A stretch of 61,659 bases of DNA from positions 11,971 to 73,629 of the forward strand of contig MNCI01011050.1 of the NCBI GenBank assembly GCA_015680685.1. The letters are read 5' to 3'. The notes below the pieces were generated by a model. That model did no database searches. It saw nothing but the letters and a program-made list of their open reading frames with translations, and was not told the origin of the DNA. The DNA is from Gnetum montanum (Eukaryota; Streptophyta; Gnetopsida; Gnetales; Gnetaceae). Each line of letters starts with the position of its first letter. Position 1 is the first letter of the stretch. This document shows, in pieces, positions 10,301 to 23,770 of the stretch. The position numbers were made by a program, and so were the translations under genes.

Positions 10301-12230
10301 AAATTCTTCCTTGAGTGAACAAGAGGAGGAACAAGTTCCTTACAAAATATTAGGAAGGTATGGGATTATTGATTAACATGCAATTGACTCAGATGGAATA
10401 GGCAGACTCTAAGTGCTCAAGTGTATGGATTTATAGTTGTTTTACAAAATTGGATGTTCATGAGAATTGAACACCATAGACAAAACTAACATCCAACTCC
10501 TCTAGCAGCTAAAGAGCAAGGGAGAAGATGCAACGATCATGAAGGGTCCACGTTCCATGGTGCTACTACGTCTTCCTTGGTAAAGACAATCCTACTTCTA
10601 GTCCATACTTTCAACTACAATCATAATAAAATCATGGATTAGTATGCAATGTGTAATATATAGCTTTTAAATACCTTGTCTCATCAGTGGTTACACTTGG
10701 CTAGGTTGTGATTATGGTGGATTGATTCCTTTAATAGTGTTAGGGAAAACTAAAAAATAAAGTAAAATGGATAAGTGGTCCATTAAATTCTGAAAAGTTC
10801 ATACTCAATGAAATGCTTGAAGAGGGTTTAAGAATTCATAACAAATAAAAAGAGCATTTCACTAAAAAATGTTGTGAAGATGTGCACAATTGGATGTCAA
10901 TGATAGAGCAAGCAAAAGGGTTTGATTGTGAGAATGTCTAAGGATAAAGAACTTAACTAATCAAACCAAAAGGTATGCAAGTGGGTCCTCCCCAAAGTAG
11001 GCACATGTGCTTTATTGCTTGTGCATAACTTCAAATCGAGGAGTTCGTGGACCCCATGGATGATTAATGGTTATGGAAAGTTAAGTACAAAAACCTAGAA
11101 GAAACTACCTAAGAATTTCAACACATCAAACCAAGACATCGAACAAGAACATGAAACTAACAATGAGGTGAGACATGGAAAGCACAGATGAATGAGAGAG
11201 TGTGTGAATTGGAGTTCTTGATTAAGGTCACATGAAGTTCCTTGTGAATTTTGTGGTTAAATGACTTGATAAAATCCATATTTAGTCCAGACCAAAACCA
11301 ACCACGTTCAGTGACTTCGCATCATCATTCTAAGAGTAGTCCATTCCCCTTAGACACAAGAGTGCTTCCATAGGATAGCCACCATTCCTTATTAAAGAAG
11401 AAAAGAGAAGTAGAAAGTCAGAAAGGTCCTTAGTTAAAGGGAACCTTTAGGCATGGGTAACATGTCTTTCTAGTCCCATAACTAGTGCTTGTAGCTCATT
11501 TATTTTTTCTAAGATGTGTGCTTTGAATTTTCATCATTTTTTTCTTTTTTTGAATGGTAACAACACCATGCAAAAACTTATTCAACTTCCTATTATTGGT
11601 CAACATGGAATGGTAAGAAATCCATGAAACACACATGCATCCAAGTAAGTAGAAAAGCACAAAGAGTATCGAGTCCCCTTGAAGTCACACCTTGTTCAAA
11701 CCTTTGAATCCTTTCCAAATCAAAAAACTACCAAGGTGATAAGTTCATTAAAGTTTTATTAATGAAAAATGGACCTCACACTTCCAAAACAAGCAAAACC
11801 ATGGGGTTTGTGGATGGGTGGATGTTATGAACTCACTGCCTATTTCATGAAAAAGAAACCATGTCCTAGTTATCAGTAACAAAATTCAAAGCTAGAATCT
11901 AGACACCAACAATTAAATAACCAAATAGCACATGCCCACATCAAACAAACCACCCTATACCCATATGGCAATAAAGCACGTTATTATTAAACACAATAAG
12001 AAAATCACATCCAAATAAATAAAAATATACAAGAAATTGTAAAATATTTAAGAAAAATAAAATGTACTAACGATGTTGTAAAACAAATTTTTTAAAAAAA
12101 TTAATAAAGCAAAAACAAAAAGGTGTAAGATAAAGAATGTGTAAAACAAAAAGTCGTAAAAGTAACAAGGTGTAAAACAAAAGCGTATGAAACAAAAAGA
12201 TGAAAAACTAAGAAGCCACTTATATAGTTA
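10301..12230 (-). other. Element 1 non-coding region between integrase and 3' LTR
   Basis: No open frame with a recognisable domain in about 1.9 kb. It is AT-rich with a few blocks shared with Element 3 (for example 'gggtcctccccaaagta' at 10984 and 48346, and the pyrimidine run at 11540 resembling 48790). In other Athila elements an envelope-like gene can sit here; I see none. Confidence 0.7.
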
Positions 12231-12239
12231 GCATAGATG

Positions 12240-13440
12240 ACCGTCTCCCCCATGACTAAGTTGAAAGAAGGAGATCTAAAAGATTGAACATGCTTGTCCA
12301 TCCAATGAGGCATTTGTTGCACTAGCTTGCTTAGGCTCATGAAAAGTTTGACTTGTTGTTTGTTGACCAGCTGCTTCTTGTTTGGACTCTCAGATTTGTA
12401 GATCAACATGGCCCTAGAAGGAAAATTTTTGTAAATGATATAAGGTCCTTCCCACAATGTTTGGAACTTAGTTCATTGAGGTACATGTATGGGGTTCTAG
12501 TAGAGGACCTTATCCTGATTAAAATTTGACTTTCCTAATTCTAAGGTTCTGGCATTTTTTGTTGAATGCCTTATGCAACTCATTAAATGATAGGGCCACT
12601 AATCAATTTTCCTCTAGCAAGCTAAGATTCATTAATCTTTCTTTTTTTGCTAGACGTAAGTCAAGGTCAAGGTGACAAGCTATTAAAAGTGTACAGGGCT
12701 CGGATTGAATAGGAAGTGTTGGTAATTTTTCGTACACTAGCTCATAGGGAGAATAGCTTATAGGAAGTTTTCATGTTGAGCGGTAGGCCCAGAGGGCATC
12801 GTTGAGTTCTATGCTCTAATATTTCCTATATTTGTTTACAGTTCTCATTAGGATCTTTGTGATTTCCATATTTGTAACCTCAACTTAACCATTGACTTGA
12901 GGATGGTAGGGTTTTGTTAGTTTATGTTCAACCCCCAAGCGTTGCATGAGTGTCCAAAAGGTAGTACCTATAAAGTGGGTTCCATTATCAAAAATTAATG
13001 CACATAGCATACCAAACCTATTTACAACATTTTTTTGTACAAATCGAGCAACAATAGAAGATGTACAATTGATGACAACTACTACTTCTACCCATTTTAT
13101 ACAATAGTCAACCAATGACTATGATGTATGCTTTTCCATTTGACATGGGTGTGATGGGAGCCATGAAATCAATGCCCCATATGTCAAAGGGTTCCAGTGG
13201 TTGGATCCACTATTGAGGTCCCTCCATTTAAGCAATCATTCTACCATCTCATTGGAAATGTTCACAAGAGTGGACAAAGTGGTGAGCATCCTTGAAAATT
13301 CTTGGCCAATAGTACCCTACTATTAGGATTTTAATGGCCATGCGTCTCCTTGCATAGTGGCCCCCACAAGGACCCTCATGAGCATCCTAGAGAACATGCA
13401 GTTGATTAGCATTAGGGACACAACAATGAACTAGGCCATT
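12240..13440 (-). pseudogene. Element 1 integrase
   Basis: On the minus strand: an HHCC-type zinc region near 13400-13290 (HEGPCGGHYARRRMAIKI... then HSCEHF), the catalytic core with FDIWGIDFMAPI near 13190 and LIFDNGTHFIGTTFW near 12990 (second Asp), the stretch HKLTKPYHPQVNG near 12890, and a C-terminal WEGPYIIYKNFPSRAML region at 12457-12400. This enzyme inserts the cDNA into the genome. It is broken by many stops and frameshifts. Integrase downstream of RT confirms Ty3/gypsy order. Confidence 0.85.
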
Positions 13441-13719
13441 AGTAGACACCTTGCAAAGGTGTTCGTTGATCTTCATGAAGTGTTTTACTTGGTGAAGAAA
13501 CTGTTGTTTCTTTCAGTGGTCCAATCCTTGTGGCATCTCTTGACTAAGAAGATAGGTAAGAAGGCCATCATACCATTTTGGCTCAATGGCCAATTTTTTA
13601 CTTATATCCCTAACAAAAAGGAGTTCATTAGGAAACATATCAGATAGTGAACCTTCCTCCTCTTTGTTGTCCCATCATAACCGAGACAAGTGATCAACAT
13701 CCACATTCTTAGTTCCCTT

Positions 13720-14990
13720 TCAATCTATCATCATAAGATCAAATTCCTGTAAGATCATCAACCATAATATAACATGAGGGCTCATTATTGGCTTGTTCAT
13801 GAGGAAGTGAATGGCACTATGATCTATGTGCACAAATACTTTGTATCCAAGAACATAATGCCTAAAATTTTTTAGAGTAAACACCACTACCATCAATTTT
13901 TTTCTGTAGTGGTCGAGCTTAATTGTGCACCCACAATGCTTTAGCTTGCATAGTGGATGTAATATGGATGTTTCTTGGCATCCAACTATGTAATCATAAC
14001 TCCCAAGATGTAATTTGATGTATCTGTCATAACATGAAATGGTCTGGACCAGTTGGATGCCTGTAGAATTGGGGTCTTCTACAAGTTTCTCCTTTAGTTG
14101 TTGGAATGCTTTTTCACATTCCTTAGACCAAAAAAATAGAGCATCTTTCTTTGTTAGCTCAGCCAATGATTTTATGATCTCAGAAAAATTCTCTATGAAT
14201 CGTTGGTAGTAACTAGTGTGTCCAAGGAATGACTGAACATCTTTTATAGTTTCCAGTTGGTGGGTAATTCCTTGGATTACCCTTATTTTTTTAGGGTCAA
14301 CCTCAATTCCTACTTGTGAGATTTTATGCCCCAATACGATGTCTTCTTGGACCATGAGATGGCTCTTTTACCAATTGAGTAGCAAATTTATTTCCATACA
14401 TCTTTTTAGTAGGTGGTCCAAGGCTTTCTTGAATGTAGCACCATATGTGGAGAAGTCATCCATAAACATTTCCACTCCACTACTGATTTGCTACTAAAAA
14501 TACTTAAGACTAGGCATTAGAATGTAGCAAGAGCATTATACACATCAAAAGGCATCTTACGATATGCAAAGGTCCCCCAAGAACTCATGAATGTTGCTTT
14601 GGCCTAGTCCTCTAGCATGATCTGGATTTGATTATAGCCACTATAACCATCCATAAAATTGTAATAGAAATGCTCAAATATGCTGTCTAACACTTGATCA
14701 ACAAATGATAATGAAGAATGATCCTTGAATTTTGTCATGTTCAATAGCTGAAAATCAATATAGATCCATCACTTTCCATCTTTTCTTAGCATAAGCACGA
14801 GTGGACTAACCCACTCACTATCTACAATGGGATAGATAAACCCCACCTTAAGGAGTTGTTTGATTTCCTCCTTGACAATCTACTTCAATTTGGTGTTCAA
14901 TCATCTCTATGGCTACGTCTTTGGCTTCATGGTCAAGTCAGTGTAGATACGATGCTAGCATATCCCAAGATCAATCCCTATGAGTTTAGG
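13720..14990 (-). pseudogene. Element 1 reverse transcriptase and RNase H
   Basis: RT begins near 14900 (KEEIKQLLKVGFIYPIVDSEW), passes MDGYSGYNQIQ (about 14660) and WGTFAYRKMPF (about 14580), and has the catalytic box as MFMDDFSTYG near 14475. The frame 14355-13720 continues as VLGHKISQVGIEVDPKKI, then the connection FLGHTSYYQRFIENF, the RNase H lead-in FFWSKECEKAFQQLKEKL and HYVLGYKVFVHIDHSA. FMDDFS followed by GHKIS..GIEVD is typical of Athila. A frameshift near 14430 and many in-frame stops upstream make it inactive. Confidence 0.9.
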
Positions 14991-15467
14991 ATATGACCAA
15001 GCAAAGGTTGCTAACCATTTTTTAACCACATTCAATAGCACCCATTTCTATTTTGGAGCAAGATTTACATTGATTATTACTAGCTTCCCATTTTTTAAGA
15101 ATGCATATTCCATGTCAATAGGTAGAGTTCTAAACTCAAAGGGCTCTTGTTTAAAATTTTCAGAAATTTCCAACTCTTCCCAATAGGTATCATAATTTTC
15201 ATTATCAGAGAGTTAGTGATGAACTTTCTCTAGTTCATCCATGTCTATGACATATGCGCATGTTAGGCTCTCAGTAGGTTCCATGCACATTGTGCTACTT
15301 TCAAGATTAGCGGTTAGCCACTAGGTACCATCTTGTTTTATGGCTGCTATGTATAGACACCTTTAAATATTTTCTTCAAGTGCACACTACCTACATGCAG
15401 AAATGGATGCTCATTTCATGGACCAAAGTTTCTACATGCAATTACACCTTGTATGGTTGTACATGAT

Positions 15468-15900
15468 TCATGGAACTTGCTTCTTCTCAATATTTTTGAA
15501 TGCATTTTCCTTACATATTTCCAGGGAAAGATCTCTTATGCCCATTCTTGCATCAAGATTGCTTAGCCATACCCTTCCCATGATAAATGGGAATTCCCCT
15601 TTACAATTCTCAACCTTGATTACTAGGAAATCAATAGGATAAGGCCACCCATAGATAGCAATCACAATTTCTTTCACTAATCCCAATGGAACAATAATGG
15701 ACTAGTCTACCAATTCTAATCAAATATTACAATTCATGAGGGATGGCAAGTTCTAGGCAGTATACATCTCATGTGAAATCAAGTTCACATTGGAACTTGA
15801 ATCAAAAAGAATTTTACATGGTTCATTCCTAGCAATCTACAAATAAATAAGAGAACTCTTAGGATCAACTAATTTCCTAGGAAGGCTACTAGCCCAGATC
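15468..15900 (-). pseudogene. Element 1 aspartic protease
   Basis: Near 15810 the minus strand reads ILFDSSSNVNLIS, the usual flap-side active site D-T/S-G with Ser replacing Gly. Downstream (15686-15468) are PYPIDFLVIKVENCKGEFPFIMGRVWL and the ARMGIRDLSLEI segment, matching the second half of retropepsins. It would process the Gag-Pol polyprotein. It shares a frame with the upstream gag tail and the downstream RT lead-in, as in one polyprotein. The Gly-to-Ser change and stops make it inactive. Confidence 0.75.
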
Positions 15901-16099
15901 CAATCATATATGGCATGAGTAAGCATAATGGTATGGATTTTGGGTGGTATTTGGTTTGAAGGGAACTCAAAGGAATTAGATGCAAAGTGAGATATAGAAG
16001 TAGGATTTTCAATCGCATGTGTATGTGAGGTCTTAAGTGAACTGTCGGGTTGAAAAAAATGTCTTTTTCATGATCTAGTATCCGAACCACTAGGTTGAT

Positions 16100-17177
16100 G
16101 AACCGATTGTAGATTGATGACCCTAGTAGTGTTGCATTGCTATAGTTGCCCTAGGAGTTCACCTTGCATAGATGGAGTAGGTGGTAGCTATGTTGAGGGT
16201 GGAGGAATAGGAGGAGGATAAGGTTAGAAAGTTCTATCCTTCCTTGAATGTGGAGAATGAGTTTGATAAAATTTGAGAGGGTAGTAGTGATGTTGAAAGG
16301 TAGAAACATGACTGGAAGAGTCATGTGGAGACAAGGTTTGCTAAACGTAATACCCATATGAATCAAGTTGTCTATAAGGGTATTGCTGCCTTGGTGATGG
16401 TAGCATCCATGATTTTGGTTACTACCACTATTGATACTGCTCGTATGGTTGTGATGGAGTTCCACTTGGATAATACTATTGTTGCTGATGGAACTACCTA
16501 GGATTTCCTTGAGGATAAGGCAATCTTCTAGATGTTTTTCTTCTTACTAGTTGTGGATTCATAGCATACACCCTAGACTCTTGTAAGTGTGAAATAATGG
16601 GATAACATCCTTTAGGATGTTCATATTGGAAAATGTCATGCCCACCATCATCATCTAATTCGATTCCTGCAACTTCCTATGCTATAGCAATCTTGCCCTT
16701 ACCTTTTTGATTAGCATGTTTAGTTTTTCACCTCTATGATCATAATCACTACCTTGTTCTTTGGACTCTTTAGCAATTTTCAAGATAGCTTGAAATCAGC
16801 TATCTAAAGAGTCCCATAACTAATCTGCCTTAGCTAAAATTTGAGAGGTGCATTTTTGAATTGGCAAGGTCTTCTAGTTCACCACCTCATTAAGTGAAGA
16901 TTCCTCCTCACTATCACAAAATCAAACCTCCCTCTTGTGAATGGAAGGATCATAGTTTTTATTCTTCGACACTTTCATGTTTCCTCAACTCTTCTTCTTC
17001 TTTTGCTACCTACTTAATCAACCATTGGATCTGATGGGCTCTTAATTCTGATAATTTCCCTTGGACATAAACTTCAAATAGTTCTTCTTGTTTCTAATTG
17101 AAGCCCATCTATGATATGGAAAATTTGGTCCACTTGAGAATAACCATCACTAGGACATTTGTGCACTAAGGAATAGT
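16100..17177 (-). pseudogene. Element 1 gag, C-terminal part (beyond the Element 2 insertion)
   Basis: Just left of the insertion point the minus strand resumes gag: FHIIDGLQLETRR matches YHIIDGLHDATRE in the Element 3 gag, followed by SELRAHQIQWLIK and VAKEEEELRKHESVEE. Then come a linker and, from 16480 to 16180, a tail rich in Pro, Tyr, His and Ser, like the Element 3 gag tail. No zinc knuckle is visible. The other half of this gene is at 36653-37887, and the frame continues across the empty site. Confidence 0.8.
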
Positions 17178-17182
17178 ATTGC
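17178..17182. other. Left 5-bp target-site duplication of Element 2 (ATTGC)
   Basis: ATTGC directly precedes the LTR start and recurs at 36648-36652 directly after the right LTR. A perfect match defines the insertion of Element 2 into the Element 1 gag. Confidence 0.95.
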
Positions 17183-19142
17183 TAAAACACCATCAATTTT
17201 GGGTTCTCATGACTTAGTGTCAGATTTGTTCGAGCATTGAAACTTGGGCGAAATTTCTCCAAGTATGCTGTCACACTGGGCTGCACAGATAACATGGCAC
17301 CCTGGAAGTTCTAACATCTACAAATTTTTTTCTACAGTTAGCGTATCATCCATTTTCAAGGCCAGTTTACACAAAAGGGACACTAAGGGTGGACTAAACA
17401 ATTTGGCAAATTATCTATCTTCTGGGCCATCAAGCTTGCTACGCTTTCTAGCTTGCCCATCTTAACACATGTCTCGATTGCTAGTCCACCTAGATGCCAG
17501 GCTAGGAGTTTTCAAAAGTGTTCAGGATGGACAAAATAGTTCAACAAATTTTCTATTTTTGGATCTATTATGCTATGCTACGATGCACAACATAGATAGT
17601 GTAGTAGGCCATGTGGGACTAAAATTTTCCTAAGTGTTGAACCAGACATAAAAGATGCATTTGGAAATTCTTCAACCTCTAAAGCTACCTGTCCTGCTTC
17701 GTCCTCAGAGCACGATCAAGGTCGCATGGAAAAACATTGTAAGTTGGGTTAAAATTTGTCCAAAATTAGATGTTACTCTGTGCTATGCACATAGCATAGC
17801 AGAGGTTCCAGGGTCAAAATTTTTTCAAGAATGAAACCAGAAGGTATCAGGCTCTTTCAAGATGAAAGGAATAGTTGTTGATTGCTAAAGTTGCTTGCCT
17901 TGCTGAATCTCAGAGTGATGTCTTCATTTTTTTGACAAAATTCATTGAAATTAAGTGCTACACCCTACTACACTATATAGCATAGACATTGTAGCAAGCC
18001 AAAACTACAAAATTTTTCTAAGTGTTCATGCTACGCCTCGTAACACTGGACAACGGAGATAGTGTAATACTTCAAAAAAACCTTCGAACACCTCCAAAAG
18101 CTCCCAGAACTCGTCATCGACCTTCATTCTTGCTTTAGCATCTCTCCAGTAGTCAAAATCAATAGTTTATTTTATTTTTACACCCCCTGTTGGTCCCCAA
18201 AGTTTTCCCTATATTTGACCCTACTTGAAAGAGGAGGAAAGACGTAGTCCTAGAGTGTTGGCTCCAAGTTGCATTTGTTCTAGGAATTTTTCTAAAAACA
18301 TGGCATTTCTTTAGATTTTAGCACATGTAGTTTAGGCAATATGGTCATAAATTTGGTATATTTTCAATCCCTATTTTTTTGCTATCGAGCATAGCACCAC
18401 ACTTTGAGCATAACACATTAGCGTGACACATCCACATTCATGCTATGTGGGGTCTAGGACACATGGCATCCAAACCACATCTTCCCCCCAACCCAAGCTC
18501 TTTAAATACCCCACTAATTGACATTTTAAGGTTTGTCTTTTGCAGTTGGCCTTGGCAAAAGATTAGTAAGCAAAAGGTTGATGAGTGGAAAATCTTAGCA
18601 TTATAGCCTTTAAAATCTTTTTTCCACTCTCGCACTTGAGCATGACACCTACACATACACAGCATAGCACTCTCAATCCAACAAGCATCAACTCCTTCAT
18701 GTCTATTAGCACCACATCTGCAGCATCCTAGAGATTGTGACCATATTGCCTCATTTCCCAGCTGGGTCTATCTATGATGCACACTAATGGGGTGGTGAAT
18801 TTCCTCACTTGAACTCTCATTCTATTTTTCTACAACACATATTTTGAATTGTTGTGTATTTTTTTATTTCTACAATCATTATGCATTAAGACATCTACGT
18901 TGATATGCTCCCACTATTATGCATACTGTGTTCCTACTTGTTCTAACCCCTGCGCATGACACTCTAAAAATATTATTCGCAAATGGTTATTTGACACAAC
19001 GTAAGTCCCTATCTAATTGACCAAACCATTTAGGGTGCCCCATGTCTGTTTTCTCCAGCACGACCCTCTCACAGACTCGGGGTTAGGCTATGCACCCGAC
19101 AACCTCTCGATGTGCCAACCACCGATGTTTTCAGATGCTACA
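17183..19142 (+). repeat. Element 2 5' LTR
   Basis: 1960 bases; starts TAAAACACCATC (TG mutated to TA; the right LTR starts TGAAACACC) and ends GATGCTACA. It holds many short 'gcatagcr/gtagya' motifs, some as inverted pairs (for example 17570-17610 and 17795-17815), upstream of a TATA-like TTTAAATA at 18501-18508. Confidence 0.93.
18501..18508 (+). promoter_or_regulatory. TATA box, Element 2 5' LTR
   Basis: TTTAAATA in 'agctctttaaatacccc'; the right LTR has the intact TATAAATA in 'agctctataaatacccc' at 35964. About 630 bases of R/U5 follow to the LTR end. Confidence 0.7.
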
Positions 19143-19644
19143 ATTTTTTTGATGCTAGAAGGAGGGCCTGAACCTCCATGTCCCTTCTATACGCCACGAG
19201 TAGTCCCGCATGCCTTCAATACCTCTGTCGCTAGCAACGGGCTAGTGTAAACGTAAGAACCTTATGGACCTACTACAGCAGTAGCTAGATCACAAGCCAC
19301 CGAAGGGGTTGTTTAGGTTTCAATTGGTACAATTGGGTCCCAGTTAATGGTTCCCCTAGAACCCTACAGGAAAAAAGGCCCAAAACAATGTACTACATCA
19401 AGCTCTCTATGTTCCATGTAGCATGACATGTATAGCGTAACAACCCTGTCAGTGTGACAATCCCCACCTAGTGTAGCTAACATAGTAGCATAAACCACTA
19501 CTTTTCCAACGTTTCCAGACTTTGTCATTTTTGGCCTATTTTCTGTGCAACTTGCCTATTTAAGTGTTTTAACTCAAAATTTACTATATTTCACCATTTC
19601 TCATAATTTTCTTTATTTCTTCCATCCTTTTTGACATAGTAAAA
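19143..19644 (+). other. Element 2 leader with primer-site position
   Basis: Directly after the LTR comes a short T run and then 'gatgctagaaggagggcc' (19151-19168), which occupies the primer-binding-site position. I could not match it to a specific tRNA by eye. The remaining 480 bases are non-coding and contain further 'gtagcat' motifs. Confidence 0.5.
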
Positions 19645-22200
19645 ATGAACCCACCTAGCACCTCAGTCACCACCTTAAGCTTAGAGATAGCTCATCCCTT
19701 GCAACATGCAACAGATCTTGAACAACCACTTAGCCCAATGCAGATACCATGGTACTCTCTTTGAATACAACATCAATCGCCCAAATTCATGGCTCATGAT
19801 GAAGAGTGATACAATTTCTTATGTGCAAAGATCCAAGCGGGCCTACCATTGGATCGCCACAAATTCAAAGAGAAGTGTAATTTTGAAATCACCCACCGAA
19901 ATGGAAGGGAGTTCCTTCCTACTCTTGATGCTATTATATCACTTATTGAAACATTTTAATGGATTTTGAGCCAACTTACTCAATTGGGTAGGTCAAAAGA
20001 ATGAGACACAACATCTTATTATGATGAACCCCTCCATGATGGGCAAAAGGAATTTGAGTCCCATTCTAAACGTGGTGGTCCATTTTACACCACAACCTCA
20101 CAGTCCACTTCTATGTTCTTTCCACAATAGTTATAGTCCTCCACCTCTTTAGCAATAGCTACAATGCTTTCACAGCCCAAACCTTCCTTGGTAGTAGGTA
20201 GTCATCAAATGTTGTCAACACAATAGCATGTAGGGCCTTCATCCTCCTTTCCCTTTAGTATTCCTTCACAATCCATCTAGTTTTCACAACTAACATCTAT
20301 GATGCCTACGTTACCATATGTACATACTATGTCTACATCATAGCCACAAATGGGCCCTACTTCCGTTACCCCCTCTACACCAATTCCATTGCCAACAGTA
20401 CCCCCAACCTCAACTGTGTGGTGGCCAGTGACGTCCTTTCCTACCATCCAAATGCCTCAGATGCCACAGTATATGTAGCCCCAAACATATCAAGCTTCAC
20501 ACGTGCTGCAACCAACCATGGGGCTGGGGGTTGCTCCAGCAACTGGGTAGGTAACCATTCCCATAGCACCACCAATGGTAGCCACTCTAGCGGCACCATC
20601 CACTGGGCTATGGGCTTCTCAAATGGTGCCACTAATGGGAGCTACTCTAGCAACACCCCCAATGGGACTGGTAGCTGCACCAACAGCATCACCAATGGTG
20701 GCTGCTCCTATAGTACCACAAGCAGTCCATTTCATATAATCTTCCATAACACCCCTGGGTTTGGACCAAGCCCTTTAGCTTATTTAGACCCTCACTAACA
20801 AAGTCAAGCGGCTTAAATTTGCCAGCTCTAAAATAGTCCAAGTAATGGACTTTTATCATGGTGACATGATTAGCCTAGTTGTGCCTTCGCTTACATTGCC
20901 AGCTGGGGTACAACTTCCCCAGTTCACAAAATACAATAGAGATGGTGATCCAAATGCCCATCTAGTCACTTTTAAATCTGAGTCCTTATTACTATAGCCA
21001 TGGTCGCATGCGATCATTTGTGTTTTCGCCATGTCTTTAACTAGTAAAGCTTTGGCCTAGTATCGTGCACTTCCTCGTGCATCTATTTCAACATTAGAAG
21101 AATTGCTAAGTTATTTTGTCACTCATTTCAAGTATAACTTCAAGCCATAGGTCATCTTATACCAACTCATGAATGCCAAAGAAGAACTGTTAGAATCCGT
21201 CTAGAAATTCAGACAACGGTGGAGTGTTGCCCTAAATGAAATTCGTGAGTCGATTGTTGAAGACGATCTACTGGCCATTTTCAAGGATGTTGTGAATGAT
21301 TTTATCAAATCTAAGCTATACTATTTAGCACCATGCACCCCTAGCTAGGCTTTTGCACAAACAAAGAGTATACAAGATGCGACAAAAGTTAGTAAAGACC
21401 CAGCTTATGTAGCTTACAAAATTGTGCATGAGAAGAAAGAAAAGGAAAAGGGAAAGGCTACAACAACCACTATGGCCACTGTAGCTAATGAAACTAGGCC
21501 CAATAACAATAAGTAGGCTGTCAAAACACCTAAGGCCACAACCACTACCACTAAAACACCAAGCTCTAGCAACGTGGGAGCAAGCCAACCTCCAACGTTA
21601 ATGGTCGTAGCACAAACTTTTCCAAGGCCAAATTTTGAGCATAAGGATCACTCAAAATACACCATGTTGCCAATTAAGCCATCAAAACTATTGGATCAAC
21701 TGTTGAATGCTAGGCACATTCAATATAAGCAAATGTCAGAGGAGGCCCATAACTGTCACGAGAGGTACTGTGAGATCCTTTGAGACCCCTCTATAGTAAT
21801 GCCTAATGAGTCTCTTGTGCCTAAAAATTTTAGGCTAGAATGATTCTGTACCTACCACCAGTTGTGTGGTCATGACATGGAATACTACTTAGCATTGAAA
21901 GATGATATCCAATGTATGATTGATTAAGGTAAGCTGGTTCTTGATGAAACTAGTCCTATCCGACTAGAAAACCAGTCAATGAATGTTTATAAAGACCCGT
22001 TGAACACTAATACTGCGGGCTATACTATTAATGCTATTAGTGTTGGTGATAGTATAGAATCTACACATAAGCCTTTTGTGGTCCATGCACCTTATCAAAG
22101 TGCTAAAACTTCAACGTCATCTAGGCCACAACCCCCTTTTGTCATTAAGATATCGCCACAGGAGCCTATCACACCTTTCATAGTTAAGGCCCCTTAATGC
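19645..22200 (+). pseudogene. Element 2 gag
   Basis: The ATG at 19645 (MNPPSTSVTTLSLEIAHPL) opens a frame that can be followed, with about twenty in-frame stops and no lasting shift, to 22200. Regions: a variable N-terminus; a Pro/Ala/Met/Thr-rich segment at 20340-20740 with repeated APPM/ATLA/PMG units; the capsid-like domain with YNRDGDPNAHLVTFKSES (20930), SLTSKALA (21030) and RALPRASISTLEELLSYF (21070); a Lys/Thr-rich stretch; and CTYHQLCGHDMEYYLALKDD (21847), a C-X2-H-type finger typical of Tat gag. Gag forms the virus-like particle. A frameshift lies between 22200 and 22655, before protease. Confidence 0.85.
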
Positions 22201-22654
22201 GTTGTTGCAACAACATAGGCACCTTTTGTTATAAGGGTATCAAAGCATACAAACTCACCACCTGCCCAGAGTCCAGTGGTTGGAACTGTGTCACAATCTC
22301 CTCACCTAATAAAACATGATGAGCACCTACTAGATAGGATGACTAGGGAACATACTGTGCTAGGCTCCTCTAAGCCCACCCCTTTATCAACAATTCCCAT
22401 GGCCTCACAATCTAAAGATAAAATAGAAATGCATTAACAACAAGCAACTACTGAGGCTCAAAAGCCTACTACTCAACCAAAAGCCAAGTCCTCTTTTCTT
22501 CAAAGAATTCATCTCTTAGGGCACATGGAGGAAGTAAAAACTACAAAACTACCAAGTGTTGGGCAAGACTTTCTAGAAACCCTTACATAGGTTAAATAAG
22601 CTTTAAGACAAAAAAATACAACATTAAGCTTGTACAATTTAATAATGAATTTTT

Positions 22655-23482
22655 GTGGCGCACCGTGAAGCTTTGATCCACATGCTCACATCTATCCCTA
22701 TTAAGGAAGACATGCCATCAGAGGAAAGAGTCATTCATGCCATTATGCTTCCATCTACGACTGAGGAAACATGGGAAACTCACTTGACTTTTCATGATAA
22801 AGGCATTAAAGCTGACTCCGAAAAGGGTCAAGTAACCACTGCCCCTATGTTTATAATGATTTGTGTAGGTTAATACAAGATTCGTAGGGTGCACATTGAT
22901 GATGGAGCCGCAACCAATGTGATCCCATTCCCTATTGTTGACAAGCTGGGCCTAGTGGACTAGATCAAGCCCATAATAAATTCTTGTTTGAAGTCCTTCA
23001 ATAGGTCATGCATTGTGGTCAAGGGGACCGTCACTATCATTTTCATGGCAGGGGATCAATTCCCCACTAATGCGAAATTCATTGTGATAGAAGAGATGCC
23101 TGGGTTTAATTTGATCTTGGGAAAATCTTGGTTAGCCCAATTAAGGGCTGTCTCTTCGCCAATACACCAAGAGATCCATCTACCCTATGCAGGTAGAGAG
23201 GTGGTGATCTTTGGTGATGATGTAGCCCCTTGGGCTATAAACAACATAAACATGAAGCAAGGGTCAAAGATAGAAATCTCCGAAGATGTGTCACCTATCC
23301 ATGCTGAGACTCAATGTTTGGTAAATGAGCCAAACAAAACTAACAACCTGCACAAAGAAACCATATGGGCAGAGTTTCCTTTCTTAATGGCAGATGATAG
23401 CCTAGAGGAATACGACCTCAAGTATTCTAGGCCATACACCTTGCCTAATCTACATCAGGTTAGGAAAAAATTATGCAATTAG
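22655..23482 (+). pseudogene. Element 2 aspartic protease
   Basis: After a stop at 22871 the frame gives YKIRRVHIDDGAATNVIPF, an active site of D-D/G-A type seen in Tat proteases as VDGGS/IDGGA. Then come IVVKGTVTIIFMAGDQF and MPGFNLILGKSWLAQLRAV, matching the second half of the domain, and SPIHQEIHLPY. The frame ends at 23482 (KKLCN), well before RT, so protease and RT are separated by 5.9 kb. By analogy with Ogre elements a spliced transcript could join them; I see no clear evidence for the exact splice. Confidence 0.8.
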
Positions 23483-23579
23483 GGCATACCCCTACTTTAC
23501 TCCCATGAATTTTTTGTCTTTAACACTTTTTGTTTGTACAGTTTCAATTTTGCATTATGTTTTCCTTTCACATTAGTTA

Positions 23580-23770
23580 TATCATGGTAGCCTGGAATGG
23601 CCTTAAACTATCATACAGCTTACCAGGGCCTAAAACTGGCAACCCAACTACAGCCCAGAATGACCTTAAACTATCATATGGCCCAAAATGGCCTTAAACT
23701 AGCTACAGCCCAGAATGACCTTAAACTATCATACGTTCCAAAATGGCCTTAAACTATAGCATGGGGTCCA
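23580..23770 (+). repeat. Short tandem array with CCTTAAACT core (left of antisense gene)
   Basis: About six units share 'atgaccttaaactatca' or 'atggccttaaacta', with spacing of 25-45 bases. The core also occurs at about 28998 and throughout the 30-bp array at 32597-33110. Confidence 0.8.

Noticed and set aside
20418-20798. Open frame with Ser/Gly/Asn/Thr-rich repeats
   Set aside because: It is a shifted reading of the Pro/Ala/Met-rich gag segment; the gag frame in phase with 19645 explains the region.
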